From contig JAZBQD010000017.1 in assembly GCA_036583965.1 (NCBI GenBank), positions 23,346,385 through 23,410,384 on the forward strand: a stretch of 64,000 nt of DNA. Direction: 5' to 3'. The DNA is from Prunella strophiata. Lineage: Eukaryota; Chordata; Aves; Passeriformes; Prunellidae. The notes beneath the pieces are model-generated. The model saw only the letters and a program-made list of their open reading frames with translations, searched no databases and had not been told where the DNA came from. Below, piece after piece: positions 51,201 through 63,200 of the stretch; positions within the stretch are counted from its first letter, which is position 1, and every line of letters begins with the position of its first letter. The position numbers and the translations under genes were made by a program.

Positions 51201-54200
51201 CTGTCTTTGCTTCAGACAGTTTTTATCAATATGCTGTGCAAAATGGAATCCTTTCCCACAGGTATTACTGCTTATAAAAATACTATCATGATCATGAGAA
51301 TATGAGGATTTTGTGTGTACATGTTCAGTGATGTAATTGGAACAGACACTCTGGGGTTCTTAATTAATTCCTTCCATCTTTTGAGATCTCTCATAGCTCT
51401 GTTTGCCCTGCAGTTTTTCTCTTTGCTCTCAGACTAGCCATCATGGAATGTTTGCCTGCTAGGTCAGAGATAAGGCACATCTCTACTGTCACAGTGCAAC
51501 TCTGGACATCACTTCTTGCCTTCTCTACACATTGAATTTATAGCTGAAGTTTAATCATGAGTCACAGGCTCTCTGTATCTTATTTCAGTCATAAGTATGA
51601 TTCAAGTGCACAACATGGATATGAAAAAGAGCTAGTCCAGCCCTGAATCCATTTAATTCAGTGGTCAACCATGCTTGATTTCTGTGTTTGATTTCTTGAT
51701 TACAATCACTTGTACTTGATTTCTTGATTAAAATCACTCCAACAGCTTATATGTCAGCTCGCACACTGTGTTGGTGACTGTGGACATCAGCAGTTAGAGA
51801 GTATGTAGGGGTGCAGCTCCAGATCTCCAGATCTGGATCTATAAACCCAGGGGCAATACACTCTGATTTCTCACTTTTGTCTGTAAGTAGCAATTCTCAA
51901 TTCCTATATAGGAACACCTGGGACAGAGGGTGGGACCCCGCTTTCTGTGCTGTTGTGTGAGAGATGTTTACAGAACATTTTTCTTTGCCTGAGTGTTCAC
52001 ATTGCAAAGTTCAATTTATAAGAGCTTTTATCCAGAGTTATTTTATTTCATACTGAAAGATTATCCATAATCTATTCGCAGCTGCAAAATGTTGATTCTT
52101 TTTTTTTATTTTGGTCATCTAAGTACTATGTTCAAAAACTGCTTAGAATTTTTTTATCATATTTTCTGAGATGTATGGCTGCTAATAGTTCTGAGAACTT
52201 AACTGTGAAGCAGGTTTTTTCACTGCTTGGCGTGAATCTGATTTTACTAGTCTTCCCTGAGAGACCCACTCCCTCAAATCAGTAAGGACCTTGGAGAAGT
52301 CTGCTATTTGTGTACTTATGCACACCTTAAACATAGAGACAGATGGCAAATATTTTATAAAATGGGAGATAAATCTATGCCTCAGTATTCAAAGGGATCA
52401 AATTTGTATCTCATTTTGTCTAGGTTATCTAGTTGACACTAAAGGTTACAGTGGCTGACCCAAATATACCTGAGGCTGGCAAGTCCGTGTATGGGCATCG
52501 GTGTAACTGGATAAAGGCATGATGAAGTTATTGAATAAAAAGTACAGAATACTGGATGAATTTTGAAAAGGAGCCCAAAAGAAAAGTATATAATGGAATT
52601 AGACACCTAATTAATTATTTTTCTTAACTACCAGTATGAACTCAAAGGCTAATAAATTTTAATATTTTATCTGTTTAGGTGTTTTGGAGGTTGACATATT
52701 TGCTTATCTCATATTTCAAATATGTCTATTCCCTTGTATATCTGGCCATGAGTACAATCTATGTTAACCTAATCCTCTGTGGTTTTGCTTATTTTTCATA
52801 ATAAACACAGTGTTCTCATAATAAACAAAGCCTGATGTTTTAGATCTACTCATTATTGGCTAATTCTTCTTTCATTAAGAACAAGCCAAAAAATAAATCC
52901 TGTATTCTGAAATTGTTTTATAAAGAGCCAACACAAGCGCATAACATTTCAGCTGAACTGCAATTGATTCTGGCTGTATCTGAGTAAATCATGTTTATGG
53001 AAAACAATTTTATCTTACAGCCAAATTTATTAGGGTGATAACCACTGAAAGTGTAACTGAGGCAACAGTGTTGCATCACATGTTTTGAGGTGAATACATT
53101 AATCTTTCAGGAATAAGTTTTCGAAAGTTGTTTTGCAGAACATTCTGTTCAGAGAGTCTAAATTTGTTATTTGGGAAATTGTATCTGATGTGTAAGTCCA
53201 TTATACCTATTTTCCTTGGCAGTTTAGATTATGGAGTGAAGACTGGAGTTAAATGGTCTGTATTAATTTCATGCATAGATGAAACTTTTTGATTGAAGGC
53301 TTTGAGACCAGAAGTAGCCAGGGACACATGTGTGTCCCTGAGAGTGGAAGTAGAATAACAGTGTCTTTGTCTGTGCCAGATGAAGAAATGCCAAGTAATC
53401 CCACCTGGTCATGAAGTCAGGTTGGAAAGAGAAGTTGAGGTTGGTCCCTGCTTGCAGTATAGTATCTGCTAGAAGTCCCTAGTGCATGGCAGTCGGCAGA
53501 GGTCCAGTTGACAACAGTCTCTAGTGCTCCAGGAGCGTTTCAACTAGAAGACAAAAAGAAAGAAATGGTTCAACTGTGTTTATTTCACTGCATATATTTT
53601 TGCTGCTAATTTCTCTGTGTAGGATAAAGAGCAAGCTCTCATGTGTTTGTTGCAATTTTTATGAATGAGGAATGGATGTAAAAGCTTTTCTCTCTCTCCT
53701 GCTTGGTTAGCAATGCTACTGCTGCAAAGGAGTTCTGTGAGGAACATGACTGTCCTGCCAGATGGAAAGATGCAAATGGGGACAACTGCTGTGTCTACCA
53801 TGCCAACATTCATTCCTGTCCTTTGGCCTTCATGGTTAGTGGGATAATGCAGCATCATGTGCTCTGTTCTTGCTACTGGCTGACATCACTGTAATAAGCA
53901 GGTTCAAGTCCGTGAAGTATTTCTGTGATTACAATTAGACCAAATTTATATAGTTTACTATACATTCACAAATTATGGTTCACTAAAACAACTGTGGCAA
54001 TATCTGTCAGTTTTAGAATTTTTTTTGCACTGGATGCTGAGGCTGCAAGGCAGTATTCAGAATCTTCCATTAGTGGGACCAGTTTCATCTGTCTGAGTTT
54101 ACCTGACTAGGACTACTGTGCAGCCAACAGGGAAAGAAGGACCAAGCACTGCATTCTAAAACATGCAGGGCAAATTGTCAGTTGGACATATTCCAGTCTC

Positions 54201-57200
54201 TCTGTTTTATAGAGTAAGTGTGAATAATTTGCTTGGATTACTGGAGTTAAGGGGGGGTGAGTATTACTGGCTGTGACTTGTAGAACTGAAGCCTATTTAT
54301 CTGTGTCGTGAGATGGAATGATTTTTCTTCATTGTATCAGAGCAAAAAAAGAATCTAAATACAAGACAAAAATCTGTTCATGCAGTGAAGGCAAGATCCA
54401 TTCTTAGCCTGTCTTCTTGGCCTGTCCCTCTTTGAATAACTACTTAAAGTTCTGATCTAAAAATACAGTTTGGAACACCTTTTTTTTTTTTTTTTTTTAA
54501 TCTATGAGGTAAGCCTTACTCTGCATAAGAACTTTCATGCAGCTGCCCAGTTTTTCTAGTTAATCTCCCTTCTGGAAATGTGACACATTCTTTGTGATCA
54601 AAGGTGGTGTAACAAGAAGCCTAGCCTGCACATCTTGCAGCTGTTTCATATATCCTTCTGTGTGAAGGTCTAATGACTCCACAACAGCTCTAGTTTGCTT
54701 CTTGGCAGTCTGTTCTTGAGGACTTGTTTTATTAATGATTCCCTGAAAGCCTTAGCTTGGACCAGGACTTTGGTTTAAAAGAAGAATCCCTGCTGGAACC
54801 ATCACATCAAAATTTTTGTCTAGAACTATAGTAAAAAACTACAACATCCCGCTGCTTTGGTAACCTCTCTATTATTTCTATTTTCACAATTAGTTCTGCT
54901 TGAAATTATGGTGTGGAAATGGCAAAAGCATGTTCATCAACATGCATCATTTGGTTTCTTCAGTACTCTAAATGTTAGAGTTTCTGCTTGAAGGGAACTC
55001 TGAGCTATTTGACTGTTACAGAGTTGACTATTACTGCATAAGATTGAACATACCCTTCAAAGTAAGTTTTTTCCATTGCTTGAGAGGAGTTTGGGTTTTC
55101 ATTGCTTTATTTTTTTAGTGTCATGTGTTCTAAAACATTTTATTTTGGTTAATGTGCTCCATTTCTTTTGACTTGGTCTATTACTTACAGTCCTTAGAAA
55201 GAAAAGTCTGAAGAATTATCTGGAATTAGGAGACAGGCTTCATCCTTTCAAGTAAACAAAAAACTACATGATCTTTGGACAGCCAAAATTAATCCTCTGT
55301 GTTTGAGGTTGTGTAGGCGGTTTACATCTTAATAGCTTTACTGAGAAATGCTCTGCAAACAGGCCCTGAAGCAGTGCCTCCCTTCCTCATTAAAGAAAAA
55401 AGAAAAAAAGCTGCTGTATCAAAAGTGACACTTCAATAAAAACTCTTGAGAAAAATATTAAAAGTGGAATACAATTCTGGTTCTGGTTCTAGCACAGGAA
55501 ATCCAAAAAAAGTGAACCAGCTTCATAAGAACACTCATTCTATGAGTACACTATTGAGGCTTATATTTTACAAAATAACAATATATGTGAGATCTTAACT
55601 GAATATAGGAACAATTGCTTCTCTGTATTTTGTCACAGAACAGTGTTGCTTGTGTTTTGGCATTTTGATAGTTTTGGTTATAAAATAGAACTTTATTTGC
55701 TGTTAGATAACATAAGTAATTTTGAGAAAGTAAGAGAGGGGAGTTAGGACTTTCATTATATTATGGGATACTGACATAACCAATATGTCTACTAAAGGCT
55801 AAAGGAGGAATATGTGGCCCATGGATCCCAGATGATGGTCAGATATTTACTCACACTTTGTCTACTGCTGGCAAAATGAGCCAAAGGAACTGGACTGCCA
55901 AGGTAAAGTTTATTTATTGCATATAGGATTTTACCTGATTTGCTCTTTTTGGAGCTTACTTGCTAGTTCATGAACAGTTAATGCAGTTCATGAACATGTT
56001 CCCCATTTCATTTATATGTATGTGTTATTATCTAAGTTTTGCATATATCAATTCCCAACTGACTTGACTTGAAAGTCAATTAAGGTACCTTTACACCTTA
56101 GGTAGTTAGTGGAAGGAGTGGGGATGGCAGGAAAATGAACAGCATAATCTGTCCATTTGAGGTCCACACTGAGAATACATTTCACTATGACTGGACTGCG
56201 ATGCAGATTCGTATGACCATAAGGGAGCTTCTACCTGAAAGAAATAGCAGAAAAGCATACATGGCAGAATGCACAGGGCCTACCTGGTGAGAAGAAGACA
56301 CACCAGGAAGGGAATCAGACCAGTCTTTCTCACAGAGCTGTCTCTCCTGATTTTGAAAGAAATGCACAAATTCTTGTGAAGGATACCACAGTCAGTCAGT
56401 TCTTGTTATAAAAGCGTACTGTATGCGCATGAAGTTTTGATGCTTGCTGGTTTGTTCACTTGTTTCGCAGGTTGTTTTAGTTCACGTGGGTGTGACTTCT
56501 CTCATTGCACACATCAGGGTTGGGAGAATCCAAGCTGCTCTGGAAGCAAAAACCACAGTCCTTCCTGCAGTAGGTATGATATAAAATGAAAATGTGAGCT
56601 AATTTCTTATTGACTGCAAATCTCAATGCTATTATCATTCATACATAGTTACCAAAAGTAAAAGCGATTCCTACCCCAGCCTTTCTTTGAAAATACACAA
56701 ATGTCTTCCTGAAATTCTTCATGAAACACTGAAGTCTAAAAAAGTGTTTGAGCTTCTAACTGTTGTATTAATCTAGAACAGTAGATAGCCACTCTTGTCA
56801 AATAAGTAGTCAAATACCATGACCAATGACTTCAGGTACTGCAAGGCTTGTCTGCAGTTCATGGGAATGTGAGAATATTCCTCCAGCTAGTGTTCTGAGA
56901 ATCCAGACATTTTTCCCCTGAAGGGAAGCAGACTAGTCTTATACATATTGAAAAGGTAAAAATCCATATTGGTTCCCTTGGTCACATTAAAAATTGTGCC
57001 CAAGGGCATTAGTCTTCCATTCTCTTTAGTATACTTGTATGGAGGGAAGAAGAAATTACTGCAGCAATTCTGTTAGTGGTGTCAAATTTTAAAAGTGGAC
57101 TTGTTTAATAAATTAAACACACAACCTGAAGAAAGTTATTGGCTAAAACAAAAGTGTCATCACAATACTCTTGTTAGCTACTCTTCTGGAAGTGTGAGAA

Positions 57201-60200
57201 TATATTTTGCAATGTTACAGAAAAAAAGAAAAAAACACAAAGCAGCTCCAGTGTGAACAGAAGTATTTATCAATAGAATTTTCTACTCATTTCAAAACAA
57301 CTGCATCTGAATTTTCCAGGAAAATTACAATATATCAGAGAAGAAATTTTAAAAAATGCAGCTCTACTCCTTGGACAGAAAGTGACTTATGTTATTATCT
57401 TGGTATTATACTGGAATTAGTGAGGCTGAAACAGAATTATTACTGAGCAGTGGATTTTTTTTGGGTTTTTTTTTTTTTTATTTAAAAAAAAAATTACATA
57501 ATGACAGAATAATACCTTCAGCTCACCTCTCAAGTCTGAAGTACAGCATGATATTAGTTTAATCACAGAGGTAAAATTGAAAGACCATTCAAGACATGGG
57601 TGAAGGATTTTTGTTATTTAAGACTTTTGTTTTAAATTACACCTAATATTGCTGATAATTTATATAGGACCGTGGTGTAAAGGAAAGGAAATACTTGAAG
57701 TGTGGGTTGCAAGATTTCTTTCCGCAGTCCCTGGTGTCTTTTGCTGCTACCAAGGAAGGGTCCCTGGCTTCCTGGAATCACAAATGCTGGATTAAATACA
57801 AAGAATGCAAAAGAAAATGCTGGCCTTGAAGAACTTTGTGTTTCAGAAAAAAAGTGTGCATAATGAGAAACACAATAGTGATGAAGTGATTTATACACAA
57901 AACATGTCAAAGGGTAATTAACATTTAACCTGATGAAAGAGAACCTGTATTACTTCACAAATTCCGATTCTTTAAGTTCTTTAAGTTGCTGGGATGGTGT
58001 CTCTGAATTCTTCAAAATTTATTCTCTCTGGGACTCTGAGATTTCCCAGGTCAAGAACCACATGTTTAAATCTGAATACAATCTTGGGGATGGATGAAAC
58101 TGCCTTCAAATATTTTGTTTTCTAATCAGTCTGTGGAGATGGCTTTTGTGAGGAAGAAGAAGGCTGCTCTATCTGTCCAGCAGACTGTGGTGAATGTCCT
58201 CTTTCTGTTGATGTTAGGATAGCAATTGCCTTGCCAATATGTTTAGTCTGTGCTGGCTTCATTTTGACAGTCATGGTAAGTACCTGCTCTCTACTCTTTT
58301 ATTTTGTTTCTCTTCAATGAATTTATTAGACACAGTGGAGCTCTCTCTAAGTAAAGGGAGAGATTTTCTTCTGCCTCCAGCATCTGTGTGCTATGGAAAA
58401 AAAGCAGAAAGAAGGAAGCTTTTAAAGCTTCCTTATGGGGGAAGTCACATTGTACGAGGAATTTTCATCCTGTAAGAGACAAGACTGAGGTGGAATGTAA
58501 CAGGGGGATGGGTAGATTATGGTAAAGGAAGAAAAGGTTTTCCACAACATGGGGAGTACAGGATGCCAACAAAATAAGAGTACTTTTCACTCACAATAGA
58601 ACTCTGTTATGAAATTAACAGCTTCAAAACGTTATAGAAACCAGAATTATAAAAGATTTCAAAACCAGTTAATTAGGTAAATTCATTAAGAGGACATTTA
58701 ATGGCTTCACAAGAGGCCATTATATCTCAGAGTCCAAATAGAACTTTAAAAGCAAAACATTCAAGTGATATTCTCAAAAGAATCATGGGGATAGGATAAT
58801 TTTTTTTTTTTTTTTTTTTTTCTGTTTTGGTTGCTTGATATTTTTAATAGGTTTCTTTTCTTAGTGTAACAACCAGCTTGGTTCCTTTCAAAGTGATTAA
58901 TTTTGCATATTAGTTATCAATTATTATAGCAGACTCATGAAGGAAAAACAAAAAGGGAATGAGAAGAGAGGAGTGTATCAATATTGGAGAAGTAGTTTTG
59001 GGAGTCTTTGAATGAAAATGTCTGTATAAAGAGAGAATGATATTATGGCTTATTACTTAAGAGTGCTTCTGGGAAAGAGTATCTACATTCCTTATGTGTC
59101 TGCATCTTGAAAAAAATGCCTTTTTGAGTTTTATAACAGAGGTTTATCAGGTGAATATGGCATTGACTATGTTCATAATGGATAATTTATTTAGAAATTG
59201 GCGTATATATCCTGTAAAACTATAGGCTCCTATTTCCTCAGGGATTCCTTCTCTGTCCATCTTACACTGCAGTTGCAGTGAGCATCTGAGGTAGGCAGCT
59301 GCACAGATAGGGTATGAGTAGGAGAAAGCTGATGGCCCACAAATTGAGGTGCTAAAGGAGGCCTGAATCACGTTTGTTTGTTTCTCACTGTGTGACTTTG
59401 TGAGTTAGGAACAGAAGCACTGTTGAAAGCTATTTGAGCATTCATAATCTACAAGGAAGTTGTGACAGTGAGTTTATAGCAAGTGTCCAGTAAAACCACA
59501 TGATCTGATAGTAATATGCAACTGGACAGATGAGAAGTTCAGCTGTTCAGCCAGTTCTAGATGACTGGCTTTTTAGAAAAAGCAACAGAGATTCCTGGCC
59601 TTGCGTGTGTTTATTTAAAGTTCTTGTAGCAAAATCTGTTATTTCTGCTGTTTTTCCTGTATGTTTAGAGTAGTTTGTTTTCCTTCTTTCATTTCTGTAG
59701 ACATATTCCTGCTAACTTCTTCAGCATCATGGGGTTTTTAAGTTTTATTGGTTTTACCATAATAAGATAGGAAAGATTATTTTAACTAATTCAGGAATTC
59801 ATATCATGTAAAAGAAACCATCTGGGAAACTAATGCCTTCTTTAAAGCTTCGAGTAGCAGAAAGGATTCCTTTGACATCAGTATCAAAGGAAGCAAGCCT
59901 AGTATTCACTTCTTGCTAATATGTCTTTGTACAGTCACACCTTTGCAAGATAAAATGTAGATTTCTTTCCTCAGAAGCCTTCTCAAATAAATGGGATGAC
60001 TTAATTTTGATTCAGTGAGCTCTATATTTGTCACAATTTCAACCAGTATATCAACACAATCTCCACAACCTGTTCCTTGTTCATTATCTGGGTTTTTATT
60101 ACCTGTTTCAATGAAGGCATCAGTCCTAATATTAAATTTTGCACTATAGAAATGGTATAATGATGATAAAATGCTGCTTTGATTTGACATTTTGGCATTG

Positions 60201-63200
60201 ACTGCAGTCATAACAACTGCATAATTTAATCTGTTGCTCATTTGAAAGCATGTATTTACACTTTGTAAATGTTAGCTTTGTATGTCAGCTCTACCAAAAA
60301 TCAGCTATTAGCTCAATGCCTTCTTTAAAGGCAAAGTAGCTACAGAATCCCTAGCTACAAAGTAGCTACAGAATCCCTACCTAATATTCTTTATGAAAGA
60401 GTATTTGACATAATATGGCCTAATTAGTAGGTCATGGGCTAATTCTATTCCAAGATATAAGATACATTGCTCCTTATCTCGGGATTGGGACAAAGTCTTG
60501 TCATGTACATAACATAGGGCACTTCCATGAGATGACATGATGTAGACCCCTCATCTGATGTCCAGGCTGAAATGTAAATGCAAAAATGTTGACAATAATA
60601 AAGAGTTTGTAGACAATGCAAAATATTACATGTAATTAGTTCTGGGATATAACCTGTACAGTTTTTAATATATATATTAGATGCTGTTTTCTTCTAAGCC
60701 TGTTATTAATGCTTTTGGTTCTAATGTTACTGTAAGACATACGCTGAATGTTTACACTTCAGATTTAGTTTGTATACTTTTAAATTTTCATATTTTATAA
60801 AAATAATCTCTGAGTCAATTCCTTCAAAGAAAGGAGGGCTACATTAGGAATGAATTTTTTTTACTCCTGTAGTGGTTTCAATATCAGAAACAAAAGATGC
60901 TTTGGGATGAAAGCTGGATTATAGAATTCACCTGCATCAAACAAGGTTAGTAACCTGTAATTTTGATACTGTGATCAGTTTACTTATTAATTTTGAGAAA
61001 TAATCTCAATTATATTTTTCATATTTTAAGGGTCTTGCAAAAAGTGGAGCTGTTTTTGAAAGACATATCCAATATTTCATCCTTGTAATCTTTGTGAGCT
61101 CTCATTTATATTTTTTTATCAAAAATTGAGATGACAAATTTATTTTAAATAGTTTACTTCTTTTTATTTATGTTGATTTGTTAATCGAAAAAGACAAGCC
61201 TACCACAAAATAAACAGATAAGCTCTGGAGTTGCACTGAAGCAACAAATTACAGTTGCTTCAGTGGATATACCTTTCTGTATAATTGATCTCACTAAGTT
61301 GTCCTGGAATTGCACAAATATATTGAAGGATATAGTACTATCTTAATTTCTCTCAGTCTATGCTGTCTGTGGCAGACTTGCTACAAAAAGTAATTAATTT
61401 TGGCCAGAGGTTTGGAGGGCTTTTTTTCTATTTTATCTTCTGGTTATAAAATATTATTTAATTTGTCCTAATTAAACAGGTTAAGAATAAATTCAAGTGT
61501 TATTATATGCTTTATTATGCTGTACCTAAGATACATATAGGTTATTTACTTTGCTGTTCCTTGGTTTAGCATTCAGAAGGAAAATAATACCTAGATCCTC
61601 AGAAAGAGTAAATCTATAGAAGTCTGCTGTGCTGATTGTACACACTCTTATTTTCTGTTTCTGGGAGAAATTGCTCAGCAGATGTATGCTTTATCTGTGT
61701 TCTGTTGGGTTGCTAGTGTCAAGATGTTCTTGTGATAATATATAGTAGAGATACTTTCAGCCTTAAACTTGGACATTAATTTCTGTATACTTTTCATAAG
61801 ATATCCTTGTTGTTGTAAATAAGAGATTTTGGCTTAGAAATTCATTTGATCACAGGAACCAAAATTAATTTCAATCCAGAGTTTTTTGAAAACAGAAATG
61901 GAGAAAAGAGTTTTTTAATACAGCAAAAAGTAACATGAGCAAAATTTTCAGCTGAAAGTAAATTAGAAAATGCCAGAAGCATCACATATGAGGGAAACCA
62001 ATAGAAAGAGAATGAGGGAAAATTAGAAGCATAATCTAAAAATAACAGATTAAAATTACTTTGAAAACTCCAAGATGAAAGATGTAACTTTCTTGGAAAA
62101 AAGCCTGCAAAGCAGCAATGCTGTGTCAGGGTATTGCTCTAAGAGTGATGATTAACAACTTAATGAGGACTGATACCATTATGAGGTCACAGACAGTATG
62201 TCTTCTCAGGATACAGTTGTACAGAAGTACCCACAGTAGCCTGAAACATACAGATATCTAAATGAAAATACATCAGCAGTGCTGTACCCAGGGTATGTAG
62301 CACTCAGTATGAAAAATTAACCTTATTTTTTTAAGATAACTTCTTTTTTGGGTGTATTGCACCATATATAGACATATAGATATATATGCAGTCTTATTCT
62401 CAAAACTATCTCAGGGATCTGTAATGCATTTCTGGATGGAATGCTGTAGAAAGCTTCAAATGTCAATGCAATTTTGAACTGCATATGGATAATACTGTGG
62501 TGTGGGAACATGGCAGTCCTGATTCAAGGTGAGATGTTGAACTTCCTCAGCAAGATATTTCTACCAGGGAGAGTTGAGAAGTCTCAGCGATTCTGAGACT
62601 AATTGGCTAAATTTGGATTTTGATTGGAGATGAGGGTATGACGTGTAATTCATTACATTTGTTTTGAAGTCCATTTTTTTACTGTGAGTTGGTCAACAGA
62701 CATTAAAAAATGTACATTGAAAATCACTGAGATTTTTTTCCTCTTACTGTATTGTTGCTCTTCTCTGACTTCTCTCTGGTGTCAGAATCACTTCCCACAT
62801 TCCTGTACTTTACAGTCTTCTAGGAGCTCCAAATAGACTTGTTAAAGTATGGCACAGGGTTTACTCTCCTTCCCTGGGTTCTGTCCTCAGCTTCTATGTA
62901 GCAGCAAGGGCTAACCATCTCAAAAGCAGAGAAATGAAAGTTGCATAAAATCCTGAGGATTAGTGAGAAGTATCTCTGGCAATGAATTCTCTTTGCAACA
63001 TTTTTTACTTTTTGTGCAGCAGTCCCATTCCAAGCAATGGCTTTCTCTCTTAGGTATTAACAAGAGCAGATGAGATGCAAAGACTTTGAAAATTCTCTAT
63101 ATTTGTTTGTCTCTGGAGTCTCCATATGTGCATAAATAGGAACCTTCGTGTGCCTTTTCTCATCCCATGTCCCATTTAGATTGCATTATACGGACAGCAA

